From NCBI RefSeq assembly GCF_014639255.1, contig NZ_BMFV01000012.1, positions 1 through 64,000 on the forward strand: a DNA stretch of 64,000 nt, written 5' to 3'. Shown one piece after another: positions 43,335 through 51,413 of the stretch (the first letter of the stretch is position 1; each line of letters opens with the position of its first letter). This stretch comes from Pullulanibacillus pueri (GTDB lineage Bacteria > Bacillota > Bacilli > Bacillales > Sporolactobacillaceae). A model generated the notes under the pieces. That model worked only from the letters and a program-made list of their open reading frames with translations, was not told the origin of the DNA and did no database searches. A program made the translations under genes and the position numbers.

Positions 43335-43481
43335 ATGGAAGACAAGACAAAATACATTTTCGCTGATCTACAGGAAGATGACATCAGTAAAATTCAAGCC
43401 TTAGAGGATCGCTTAGGTGTAACACTTATTGCCTATGAAGATCCTGAAGAGGCGATGAAAAAAGGAGAGGATTTCTCATGA
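43335..43481 (+). CDS. Small acidic protein, 48 aa
   Basis: A 48-codon frame (MEDKTKYIFADLQEDDISKI, then QALEDRLGVTLIAYEDPEEA and MKKGEDFS) with GAGGAATGGAG upstream and a terminator overlapping its end. Acidic, one predicted helix then a strand; I have the impression of conserved small Bacillus hypotheticals beginning KYIFADL, but cannot confirm. It lies between DUF523 and the siderophore-binding protein. Confidence 0.65.
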   Translation: MEDKTKYIFADLQEDDISKIQALEDRLGVTLIAYEDPEEAMKKGEDFS

Positions 43482-43500
43482 AAAATCATCTCCTTTTTTC
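43457..43500. terminator. Bidirectional terminator
   Basis: AAAAAGGAGAGGATTT and AAATCATCTCCTTTTTT arms with one mismatch; shared by the small protein gene and the convergent binding-protein gene. Confidence 0.85.
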
Positions 43501-43508
43501 GTGCAGTT

Positions 43509-44489
43509 TTATTTATCGATTGAATTTAAGACATCATCAATAATTTCTGTGTTGGCAATTGTACCGGTATAGAGCCAGCTTGAGCTTGCTGGAAGTTCAG
43601 TGACATGATTGTTTTTAACCGCAGGGATGTTTTTCCATAGTGGCTGTTGCAATACACTCGCATCCTTCTTATCACTATTGATGAAGAAGAGATAATCGGC
43701 ATCAAGTTCTGTTAACTTTTCTAATGAAATCGGATTCCAGTTACTTGTTGCTTTAGCTGAAATTTCGTCCACTACTTTGGGTACTTTTAATCCCAAATCG
43801 TTGTATAAAACATCTCCACTTGAGAGATTTTTAGAAACCATGAAGAATTTACCACCAGTGAGCCACACCGCCGCTACTGACGGAGACTTCCCATCTTGCT
43901 GTAATTTTTCCTTCGCTGCTTTTGCTTTCTTTTCATAGTCAGCTAAGACTTTTTTGGCTTGATCCTCTTTATTCAATACCTTACCCACTGCGAGAAGTTC
44001 TTTGCGCCAATCATTATTTTTTTCTTTCCCAACCACATATGTAGGGGCAATCTTATTATATTGGTCATATTTCCCACCTTCTACCATATCTGCAGAATCC
44101 ATGATAATCAGATCAGGTTTGACTTTTTGAACTGCTTCAAAGGGAAGATCATAGGAAATAGTAGGAACACCCTTAAGGCCGTCATCTTGCAGGTAATCCT
44201 GAATGCCGTTGGCCACACTCCATTGAGCCACTGGTTTAACATCAAGTGCTACAAGGTAGTCCTCTAGATAAGAAGCAAGAACACGTTTCGGCTTCGTTGG
44301 TACTTTTAATTTATGTCCCATGGCGTCTGTGACTTCTCGGGTTGTCGACGACTGTTCGGCAGAAGATTTGCTCTCTTTACTCTTGCTTGATTGATCCTGA
44401 CTTCCACACGCCACCAAACCTATTGACAACAGGGCAATGCCACATAATTGCATGATCTTTATTGTTTTTTTCCTGTAAGTCATTTTCAT
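43509..44489 (-). CDS. Iron-siderophore ABC transporter binding lipoprotein (YfiY-like)
   Basis: A 326-residue lipoprotein: signal peptide with lipobox IGLVACGSQ (C at about residue 28), a serine/lysine-rich linker, then the class III binding fold (REVTDAMGHKLKVPTKPKRV, ASYLEDYLVALDVKPVAQW, FEAVQKVKPDLIIM). It captures a ferric siderophore outside the membrane. The pattern resembles B. subtilis YfiY (schizokinen/arthrobactin), an assignment supported by the two YfiZ/YfhA-like permeases divergent to it. A Fur box lies in the shared promoter region. Confidence 0.88.
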   Translation of the reverse strand: MKMTYRKKTIKIMQLCGIALLSIGLVACGSQDQSSKSKESKSSAEQSSTTREVTDAMGHKLKVPTKPKRVLASYLEDYLVALDVKPVAQWSVANGIQDYLQDDGLKGVPTISYDLPFEAVQKVKPDLIIMDSADMVEGGKYDQYNKIAPTYVVGKEKNNDWRKELLAVGKVLNKEDQAKKVLADYEKKAKAAKEKLQQDGKSPSVAAVWLTGGKFFMVSKNLSSGDVLYNDLGLKVPKVVDEISAKATSNWNPISLEKLTELDADYLFFINSDKKDASVLQQPLWKNIPAVKNNHVTELPASSSWLYTGTIANTEIIDDVLNSIDK

Positions 44490-44525
44490 CCCCCTAAAGT
44501 TATGTTAAAATATGATTACAACAAA

Positions 44526-44540
44526 TGATAATGATTCTCA
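44526..44540. promoter_or_regulatory. Fur box
   Basis: TGATAATGATTCTCA matches the 7-1-7 Fur consensus (TGATAATnATTATCA) at 14 of 15 positions. It lies 37 bases upstream of the binding-protein start and 118 bases upstream of the permease start, so iron repression of both is expected. Confidence 0.88.
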
Positions 44541-44657
44541 ACATCAATTAAAACGGAATTCTTTCATTCTGTCAATGCTTTTTTAATTTTTTTACACCAA
44601 TAAACTCTACATACTTAAGATGGACTTACTGAATACAGGGAAAGAAGGAAGGACATA

Positions 44658-45707
44658 GTGAAGAAAGCGGAAACAAGCGAGGTCATTCAGAGCATACATA
44701 ATGAAAAACCTTATAAAAGAAAACTTGCTTATCTCATTCTTATCTTCGGTTGGATGGCTGTTATTCTAGCTATCGTGAGTTCAATCTATATCGGAGCTTC
44801 TCACGTTCATTATGCTGCGGTTTGGCGTGGTGTCTTTTTTTATGACCCAACGAATTCAGCCGATGTGATTATCCACGATCTGCGCTTACCTCGTGCACTT
44901 GCAGCAGTTTTTGTTGGGGCTGGTTTGGCCGTTTCTGGTTCGATTATGCAAGGCATGACTCGAAACCCTCTTGCTTCTCCTTCTATCTTAGGGGTAACAT
45001 CGGGTGCGCTTTTTTTTATGGCGATCGCCTTCGCGTTTTTCCCTCATCTCACCTATAGTCAAACGCTCCTATTTTCTTTTGTTGGGGCTGGCATGGGAGC
45101 GGCTCTTGTTTTTTCTATTGTCGCGGCCTCTAGGGGAGGAAATACAACGGTTAAACTTGCGCTTGCCGGAGCAGCGATTACCTCCTTGCTTAGCGCCTTA
45201 TCTACAGCCATCGGACTGCGTTTTAACGTCTCAAAAGATATGAGCTATTGGTATGCAGGGGGTGTCTCTGGAATTCAATTCCAACAATTAAAATATGCCA
45301 TCCCTATTATTATTATTGGAATTTTGATTGGGATTATGCTCTCCCGCTCCATTACGGTTTTAAGTCTAGGAGAAGAAGTGGCAACAGGATTAGGGCAAAA
45401 AACAAAGGTTGTACGGTTTGTGGGCATTATTGTTGTCCTGTTACTTACAGGCGCAGCCGTCTCGATTGCGGGAATGATCGGCTTCATCGGATTGGTCATC
45501 CCTCATATTACGCGTTTTCTCGTAGGATCTGATTATCGCTTTATCATTCCTTGCTCGGCCATTATTGGAGCACTAGCATTACTAGGGGCAGATATGCTCT
45601 CCAGAATGGTGAACGCCCCTTTTGAAACTCCTGTTGGCGCAGTGACCGCTATTATTGGAGTGCCATTCTTCTTATATTTAGCACGTAAAGAAGGAGGCGC
45701 ACTATAA
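44658..45707 (+). CDS. FecCD-family siderophore permease (YfiZ-like)
   Basis: A 349-residue integral membrane protein with about nine to ten helices. FecCD landmarks: LRLPRALAAVFVGAGLAVSG, MQGMTRNPLASPSILGVTSG, SIAGMIGFIGLVIPHITRFL (the EAA-like loop contacting the ATPase) and LGADMLSRMVNAPFETPVGA. GTG start with AAGGAAGG upstream. It pairs with the next gene, whose ATG follows its stop directly, to form the heterodimeric channel. Confidence 0.92.
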   Translation: MKKAETSEVIQSIHNEKPYKRKLAYLILIFGWMAVILAIVSSIYIGASHVHYAAVWRGVFFYDPTNSADVIIHDLRLPRALAAVFVGAGLAVSGSIMQGMTRNPLASPSILGVTSGALFFMAIAFAFFPHLTYSQTLLFSFVGAGMGAALVFSIVAASRGGNTTVKLALAGAAITSLLSALSTAIGLRFNVSKDMSYWYAGGVSGIQFQQLKYAIPIIIIGILIGIMLSRSITVLSLGEEVATGLGQKTKVVRFVGIIVVLLLTGAAVSIAGMIGFIGLVIPHITRFLVGSDYRFIIPCSAIIGALALLGADMLSRMVNAPFETPVGAVTAIIGVPFFLYLARKEGGAL

Positions 45708-46730
45708 ATGATCGATAAATATGCTAAAAATACTAGAAAATACATTCTTTTAATGATCGGACTCTTTATTTTATTACTTGTCATGTTTGTCGTCAGTATC
45801 AATACTGGCTTTATGAAAATACCACTGACAGAAGTGTGGTCGGCCTTTTTTGGCCATGATGTGGGGGATCAGCGTTTAACCTTATTTGAATTTCGCTTAC
45901 CGCGTATTATCCTAGCAATGTTAATTGGCGCTGGAATTGCGGTAGCAGGTGGTATTTTACAAGGCATTACTAAGAATCCACTTGCCGACCCTGGAATCAT
46001 CGGCATTAATGCAGGCGCTAGTTTTGCCGTCGTTCTATACACCTTTTTATCAGGAAGTACCACTTTTTTAACGGGGACTCTTTCTATTTTTGTAATGCCT
46101 TTTACGGCTTTAGTCGGTGCTTTTATTGCTGCCATTTTAATTTATACCATTGCAAGAAGAAAAGGTGCGATCACTCCTATCCGGCTCATTCTCGTGGGTA
46201 TTGGGATAAATGCTGCCTTTGCTTCTGGAACATTGGTTCTCCAAATGAAAATGGATCCACAAGATTTCACAAAAACGTTGACGTGGATCTCAGGGAGTAT
46301 ATGGGCAACCAACTGGGATTTCGTGCTTTCTACCCTGATCTGGCTCGTGATCCTCATTCCTTTAGCGATATATAAATCTCGTTTTTTAAATGTTTTCAGT
46401 CTAGGTGATTCTATATCCATAGGATTAGGGGTTCCCCTTGAGAAAGAACGCCTAAAACTTTTAATTATCGCCGTAGGCTTAGCGGGTTCTTGTGTGGCAG
46501 TTGGCGGAGGCATTACCTTTTTAGGTCTTATCGCTCCACATATTGCAAGAAGACTGATAGGGTCAAACCATGGAAAAATTTTACCTTTAACTGCCCTCCT
46601 TGGCGCTTGCATTCTACTCATTGCAGATACCCTTGCACGTGTCGTCATGTCACCAATGGAACTCCCTGTTGGGATCGTTATAGCAATACTTGGTGCCCCG
46701 TATTTTATTTACTTACTCATGAAAGTGTAA
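45708..46730 (+). CDS. FecCD-family siderophore permease (YfhA-like)
   Basis: Second permease of the pair, 340 residues, with FRLPRIILAMLIGAGIAVAG, LQGITKNPLADPGIIGINAG, GGITFLGLIAPHIARRLIGS and DTLARVVMSPMELPVGIVIA. It starts immediately after the previous stop, so translation is coupled. No ATPase gene follows; as in B. subtilis, an ATPase encoded elsewhere (YusV type) is presumably shared. Confidence 0.92.
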   Translation: MIDKYAKNTRKYILLMIGLFILLLVMFVVSINTGFMKIPLTEVWSAFFGHDVGDQRLTLFEFRLPRIILAMLIGAGIAVAGGILQGITKNPLADPGIIGINAGASFAVVLYTFLSGSTTFLTGTLSIFVMPFTALVGAFIAAILIYTIARRKGAITPIRLILVGIGINAAFASGTLVLQMKMDPQDFTKTLTWISGSIWATNWDFVLSTLIWLVILIPLAIYKSRFLNVFSLGDSISIGLGVPLEKERLKLLIIAVGLAGSCVAVGGGITFLGLIAPHIARRLIGSNHGKILPLTALLGACILLIADTLARVVMSPMELPVGIVIAILGAPYFIYLLMKV

Positions 46731-46835
46731 TAGCTTATAAGAAAAACTTGGATTACACTAAGTCCTTATCCATGAAGATTAGTTTTTCTACCGATCTCTT
46801 TATCGCTTCAATTGGCTATTACTTTCTTATTCTTT

Positions 46836-46876
46836 GAAAAAGGGGAGGAATTCGATTTAACTCTCCTCCCGTTTTA
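46836..46876. terminator. Bidirectional terminator
   Basis: GGGAGGA and TCCTCCC arms with A and T runs on either side, between the permease operon and the convergent PaiB gene. Confidence 0.75.
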
Positions 46877-46889
46877 CTTTAATCTTAAT

Positions 46890-47510
46890 TTATTTTATGA
46901 GATTTTCCTCCATTAAACGAGCAATCTCCTGAGAATCATCGTCTTTTCTTGTTTTTAATCCGGCAATGACCCTCTGCTGTCTTTCTCGTGAGTGATTTTG
47001 ATTTAGTTTCCACTTTCCTTCTAACTTTTTGATTTCTATTTCTATACCCACAACTCCATTGGTTAATGCCTCCATAACAGGATCATTAAAGTCGACTTTC
47101 CAAGGGGAAGTTTGAGAGGCTTCATAAAAATCAGTTGTCCTTTCTAGAATTTCTTTTTTTTCACAACTCTCTTGCTTGATATGTACTCTTCCATAAACAG
47201 ATACAGCGGTATAGTTCCAAGTCGGTACCGTGTTTTCCTCCTGATACCAAGTAGGAGTAATATAGGCATGCGGACCTGTAAACACCACAAGCACGTCCTG
47301 ATCATTAATATTTTTCCAATGAGGATTCGCCTTGGCCATATGACTCAGCAAAATGGCCTTTTCAGGTCGCGTTTCATCCACTATAAATGGTAAATGCGTG
47401 GAAAAAGGACCCTCCTCACTTTGCGAAAAAAGTAAGCCAAAACTATACTTTTTTATAAACTGGATTAAACGATTTACATCCTCTTCTTTATAAGCCCTTG
47501 GTAAATACAT
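46890..47510 (-). CDS. paiB: PaiB-family FMN-binding protein
   Basis: A 206-residue protein of the PaiB family (split-barrel flavin-binding fold): MYLPRAYKEEDVNRLIQFIK, GPFSTHLPFIVDE, HMAKANPHWK, VLVVFTGPHAYITPTWYQEE and PTWNYTAVSVYGRVH. In B. subtilis PaiB is a negative regulator of sporulation and protease genes, but family members may have an enzymatic role. It is downstream of a GNAT gene, as pai loci often pair an acetyltransferase with PaiB, and both lie opposite a MocR regulator. Confidence 0.85.
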   Translation of the reverse strand: MYLPRAYKEEDVNRLIQFIKKYSFGLLFSQSEEGPFSTHLPFIVDETRPEKAILLSHMAKANPHWKNINDQDVLVVFTGPHAYITPTWYQEENTVPTWNYTAVSVYGRVHIKQESCEKKEILERTTDFYEASQTSPWKVDFNDPVMEALTNGVVGIEIEIKKLEGKWKLNQNHSRERQQRVIAGLKTRKDDDSQEIARLMEENLIK

Positions 47511-47543
47511 GGAAATTCTCCCTTCATTCTGTTATGTGTTAGA

Positions 47544-47969
47544 TTACAACTGTTTTAAAAAGACATGGCTGACTCTATCAAACTTCATTTTCTCCTCGTA
47601 AAACCGATGCGCGTCGTGACGTTGAACGCCTGAGGAAAGCGAGACTATTCCATAGCCTCTCTCCTTGGACCACGCTTCGACAAAGCCTAAGAGTTTTTGC
47701 CCATAGCCCTTTGAGCGCACTTCAGAATCAGTCACTAAATCACAGACCCAAATATATTTGCCATTACTTAATGTCATCATTGGCATAAAACCGGTCACAG
47801 CAACAATCTTACTCTGGTCATATAAAGCAAACAATTTGTAGCCTTCAAATTCAGAAGCTTCTCTTACCATCCTAAGGTAGTTCTCCAAGTCAAGTTGAGT
47901 GCGAAGTTGATGCATCACGGGGTAAGCGTCCTTCCACTCTTCTTCATGCCTCAATTCTTTTATATCCAT
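47544..47969 (-). CDS. GNAT acetyltransferase
   Basis: A 141-residue GNAT with VCDLVTDSEVRSKGYGQKLL then GFVEAWSKERGYGIVSLSSG (motif A) and QRHDAHRFYEEKMKFDRVSH (motif B). I start at MDIKELRHEEEW, 8 bases after GGGAG. It is transcribed with paiB (33 bases apart) and faces the MocR gene across a short shared control region, implying regulation by it. Substrate unknown. Confidence 0.88.
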   Translation of the reverse strand: MDIKELRHEEEWKDAYPVMHQLRTQLDLENYLRMVREASEFEGYKLFALYDQSKIVAVTGFMPMMTLSNGKYIWVCDLVTDSEVRSKGYGQKLLGFVEAWSKERGYGIVSLSSGVQRHDAHRFYEEKMKFDRVSHVFLKQL

Positions 47970-48002
47970 TGGGTTCACTCCCTTTTATTGCTATTAAAGC
48001 AC

Positions 48003-48054
48003 AAACTGGTATGATGAAAAGGTCCAGATTTCAATCAATTATCAGTACCAGTTT
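48003..48054. promoter_or_regulatory. Probable MocR operator: inverted AAACTGGTA ... TACCAGTTT
   Basis: Perfect 9-bp arms at 48003-48011 and 48046-48054, 34 bases apart, in the divergent region between GNAT and MocR genes. The arms contain TACCA, and the 34-base spacing recalls the GabR operator of B. subtilis (ATACCA repeats 34 bases apart), though there the repeats are direct. Confidence 0.6.
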
Positions 48055-48071
48055 AGAAGGAGTCGGTTAAT

Positions 48072-49475
48072 ATGTACGAAATCACCCCTAACCTTGACCC
48101 AACAGCCAAAACACCTCTGTATGTGCAACTTTCAGATTACCTTAAACAAGAGATTATTACAGGGAAGATTGCTTCCACTGAAAAATTACCTTCGAAACGC
48201 AAACTCGCTCAGCATTTAGGTATAAGCCTTAATACGATCCAAGCAGCTTATGATCAATTAGTGGCAGAAGGCTACATAGAAAGCATGCCACGTAAAGGTT
48301 TATTTGTCACAGAAATGGAGCAAAACACCTTTTTTAAACCGAGAACATTGCTCATAGACGAAAAGAAACAAGAGGGTCCTGCTGATAAACTAAAGATCAA
48401 TTTTAATTCAGGTCACGTCGATCTCGAAGCGTTCCCCCATACGATTTGGAGAAAATTATCCGTACAGTCATTAGTTCAAGATCAAAATACGCTCTATTAC
48501 AATCATCACCCTCAAGGTGAACCTGAGCTTCGCGAAGCCATTGCCCAATCCCTTTATGAATCACGAGGGGTGGCATGCACCGCAGAGCAAATCATCATCG
48601 GTGCTGGGACACAATCTCTCATCAGTCTGCTGTATTTAATGATTGGAAATGAATCTCCTTATGCTTTAGAAGATCCGGGCTATCATAGAGTAAGAAAGGT
48701 CCTGTATCATCATGGCGCAACCCTTGTCCCCATCCCCTTGGATGAAGAAGGGATTGACATTGAAAAATTGGCTCAATCTAAGGCTAAAACCGTTTATGTG
48801 ACCCCCTCCCACCAATTTCCTTATGGCATGATTATGCCTATTAAACGCAGGACGGCTTTATTAAAATGGGCGGAAATGACTGAAGGGTATATTATTGAAG
48901 ATGATTATGATGGGGAATATCGCTATAAAGGAAAACCGATTCCTTCTTTACAAGGACTCGATAGGAATGAGAGAGTCATCTATTTAGGAACATTTTCAAA
49001 GGCTTTAATTCCCTCTATTCGCATCAGCTATATGGTATTGCCACCCACCTTATTATCGACTTATCATCAGCACTTTACGTTATTTAAACAAACGACTTCA
49101 CGCCTTCATCAAGAGACCCTGCTCCATTTTATTCAAGAAGGCCATTGGGAAAGACACTTGAATAAGATGCGAACTCTCTATCGCAAAAAGCATGATGTCC
49201 TCCTTTCGACAATTAAGCAATGGATGGGAGAAAGGGTTAGGGTCATTGGTGATCAATCGGGGCTTCATATTGTTTTAGAAGTAAAAAATGGCATGAAAGA
49301 GGAAGAACTAATCGCTTCAGCAAGGCAAAAAGGGGTGAAAATTTATCCCCTTTCCATCTATTTTAACAACCCTAAAGCGACTAGATGTTCGAAAGTCTTA
49401 TTAGGTTTCGGGGGTTTATCAGAAAAACAAATAAAAGAAGGCATTGTATTATTAAGCAAGGCTTGGAAGTTATAG
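48072..49475 (+). CDS. MocR/GabR-type regulator (GntR HTH plus aminotransferase domain)
   Basis: A 467-residue protein. Residues 1-75 are a GntR winged helix (PLYVQLSDYLKQEIITGKIA, LPSKRKLAQHLGISLNTIQA, YDQLVAEGYIES). A class I aminotransferase-like domain follows with GAGTQSLISLLYLM, YVTPSHQFPYGMIM, EDDYDGEYRYKGKPIPSLQG and the PLP lysine in YLGTFSKALIPSIRISYMVL (about residue 308). Such proteins sense PLP and an amine or amino acid. It is divergent from the GNAT-paiB pair, its likely target. GGAG lies 9 bases before ATG. Confidence 0.92.
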   Translation: MYEITPNLDPTAKTPLYVQLSDYLKQEIITGKIASTEKLPSKRKLAQHLGISLNTIQAAYDQLVAEGYIESMPRKGLFVTEMEQNTFFKPRTLLIDEKKQEGPADKLKINFNSGHVDLEAFPHTIWRKLSVQSLVQDQNTLYYNHHPQGEPELREAIAQSLYESRGVACTAEQIIIGAGTQSLISLLYLMIGNESPYALEDPGYHRVRKVLYHHGATLVPIPLDEEGIDIEKLAQSKAKTVYVTPSHQFPYGMIMPIKRRTALLKWAEMTEGYIIEDDYDGEYRYKGKPIPSLQGLDRNERVIYLGTFSKALIPSIRISYMVLPPTLLSTYHQHFTLFKQTTSRLHQETLLHFIQEGHWERHLNKMRTLYRKKHDVLLSTIKQWMGERVRVIGDQSGLHIVLEVKNGMKEEELIASARQKGVKIYPLSIYFNNPKATRCSKVLLGFGGLSEKQIKEGIVLLSKAWKL

Positions 49476-49502
49476 TTTCACTTATCTTTAGAATAGAAAA
49501 CC

Positions 49503-49625
49503 TGCGAAGAGCACCCGTGCGTCGGCGGCGCTGAGGAACACACTTTTCTTAAGTGTTCCGAATCTCGTGTCTTTCATTCCAATCAACTGGATAGTTGACG
49601 CTACCTTTGGTAAAAATGTCAAAAG
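49503..49625 (-). repeat. Interspersed repeat, copy E (degenerate)
   Basis: Shares TCTCGTGTCTTTCATTCCAA, TCAACTGGATAGTTGACG and CTACCTTTGGTAAAAATG with the ends of copies A and C. The interior CTGAGGAACACACTTT / AAGTGTTCCGAA forms a hairpin. The gap from 49.5 to 49.77 kb holds nothing else. Confidence 0.5.
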
Positions 49626-49774
49626 CCAAAGTTGCACTTACAAGGTCTTCCACAAATGTATAATTTCTGACGTTATTAAATAAACATCCGAACTATTCAT
49701 ATGATTTGAATGCGTTCGGATGTTTCTTTGAGGAAAACCTTCTGTTTCAACTTCTTTTGAAATTGACTTGTCAT

Positions 49775-50578
49775 TTACCCTTGATCTACAAATTGCCATT
49801 CAGCTTTGGCTCCAGAACCGTACCCAAGTGTTGCCCCACCGTCAACCGTCATGGCCTCCCCAGTCACAAAGCTCGAAGCTTCGCTAGCCAAAAATAAGGC
49901 TACACGAGCAATTTCCATTGTAGAAGCCGTATAGCCGAGTAAATGAGAACGATCTTGTTCAAGACGCGCTTGTTCCGGGTTCCTTTGCTCGCTTAACCAC
50001 CGTTCCATCAATGGTGTATTCACCCCTGCAGGACATAGTGCATTCACTCTCACACCCTCTGGAGCCATATCAATAGCCAAGGCCTTGGTTAAGGCGATGA
50101 CAGCCCCCTTTGTAGCTGAATAAGCGGGATTATGCTGTTGTCCCATAACGCCTGTCATCGAAGCCATATTGATGATCCGCCCCTTCGTTGCTTTTAAATG
50201 GGGTAAGGCATGCTTAATTGTTAAGAACATACTCTTAACATTAATTTGAAAAAGACGATCCCACTCTGTTTCTTCAATGGTTTCAATGGCTTTTGGTAAA
50301 ATCGTTCCCGCATTGTTAAAGAGAATATCGAGATGTCCAAAGGTTTCAATGGTTTGATCCACTAACGCCATAACTTGGTGCTTATCCGTCACATCACAAG
50401 TGATACCGATGGCTTTATGCCCCTGAGAGTGTATGTTTTGAACAACCTCTGCAATCGCAAGCTCGTTAATATCAGTAACGACCACTTTTGCGCCTTCAGC
50501 AGCAAAGAGCTCAGCCGAAGCAGCACCTATCCCGCCAGCTCCTCCTGTAATAATTGCCACTTGATCTTTTAATGTCAT
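49775..50578 (-). CDS. Short-chain dehydrogenase (fucose pathway candidate 1)
   Basis: NAD(P)-dependent SDR of 267 residues: TGGAGGIGAASAELFA (cofactor loop), VVVTDIN with the D typical of NAD preference, NNAG, and the catalytic S-Y-K as NMASMTGVMG and YSATKGAVIALTKAL. LFLASEASSFVTGEAMTVDG closes the fold. Last gene of a three-gene unit with a second SDR and a FAH hydrolase. In the non-phosphorylative L-fucose route the SDR steps are L-fucose 1-dehydrogenase and 2-keto-3-deoxy-L-fuconate 4-dehydrogenase; which one this is cannot be told. I chose the second ATG for its ribosome-site spacing. Confidence 0.85.
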   Translation of the reverse strand: MTLKDQVAIITGGAGGIGAASAELFAAEGAKVVVTDINELAIAEVVQNIHSQGHKAIGITCDVTDKHQVMALVDQTIETFGHLDILFNNAGTILPKAIETIEETEWDRLFQINVKSMFLTIKHALPHLKATKGRIINMASMTGVMGQQHNPAYSATKGAVIALTKALAIDMAPEGVRVNALCPAGVNTPLMERWLSEQRNPEQARLEQDRSHLLGYTASTMEIARVALFLASEASSFVTGEAMTVDGGATLGYGSGAKAEWQFVDQG

Positions 50579-50602
50579 GTCCATTTTCTCCTCATTTAAA
50601 AT

Positions 50603-51367
50603 TTATTTGCCGTTCACTACCCCACCATCGATCATAAAAGGAGCACCCATCATGAATTTTGATTCATCTGAGGCTAGGAATAAAGCTGCATAGGCGACAT
50701 CAATAGGCTTACCGAGTTCATTGCTTAATTGTCGCTTCTTAATTCCTGCGACTGCGGCTTCAGGATCAGGATCCTTAGAGAGATAATCTTCTACAAAAGG
50801 TGTATAGATGGTACCAGGCATTAAAGCATTCACACGAATATTATAAGGCGCATAATCCACTTGCATCGACTTCGTGAGCGAAAGCACCGCTCCCTTACTA
50901 CTTGCATATACTGCCCGGTTCGCCAATCCCATTTCCGCAATACATGAGGACATGTTAATAATGGAGCCGCTTTTTTGCTTCATCATCTGAGGTAAAAACG
51001 CTCTTGAAACGAGAAAGACACCGTTAACATTTACATTCATGACCCGAAGCCATGTTTCGAGGTCTAATTCATGTAATTGACCTACCCCACTAATTCCCGC
51101 ATTATTAAAAAGTACATCAATATGGTTTCGTTCAGCTATAACTTGCTTTGTCATAGCTTGAACATCCTTTTCATCAGTAACATTACAATGTATATAGGTC
51201 GCTTCTCCACCGGCTCTTTCAATCTCTTCTATAGTTCCCTGACTTCCCGTCTCATTAATATCAACAATAGTCACATGAGCGCCTTCCTGTGCAAATAATA
51301 AGGCAGTCTCTTTGCCAATGCCTGATCCTGCTCCAGTTATTATGGCATTTTTCCCTTCAAGTCTCAT
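50603..51367 (-). CDS. Short-chain dehydrogenase (fucose pathway candidate 2)
   Basis: SDR of 254 residues with TGAGSGIGKETALLFA, VTIVDIN (NAD-type), NNAG, NMSSCIAEMG and YASSKGAVLSLTKSM. The C-terminal ELGKPIDVAYAALFLASDES then KFMMGAPFMIDGGVVNGK is common in sugar-acid SDRs. It lies 25 bases upstream of the other SDR (measured to that start) and 46 bases downstream of the FAH gene. Context makes it a candidate for 2-keto-3-deoxy-L-fuconate dehydrogenase, whose product the FAH enzyme would cleave. Confidence 0.85.
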   Translation of the reverse strand: MRLEGKNAIITGAGSGIGKETALLFAQEGAHVTIVDINETGSQGTIEEIERAGGEATYIHCNVTDEKDVQAMTKQVIAERNHIDVLFNNAGISGVGQLHELDLETWLRVMNVNVNGVFLVSRAFLPQMMKQKSGSIINMSSCIAEMGLANRAVYASSKGAVLSLTKSMQVDYAPYNIRVNALMPGTIYTPFVEDYLSKDPDPEAAVAGIKKRQLSNELGKPIDVAYAALFLASDESKFMMGAPFMIDGGVVNGK

Positions 51368-51413
51368 AAATTCACCTCAATAAAGTGTTTTAGACACATT
51401 GGTTTTAATAGAT

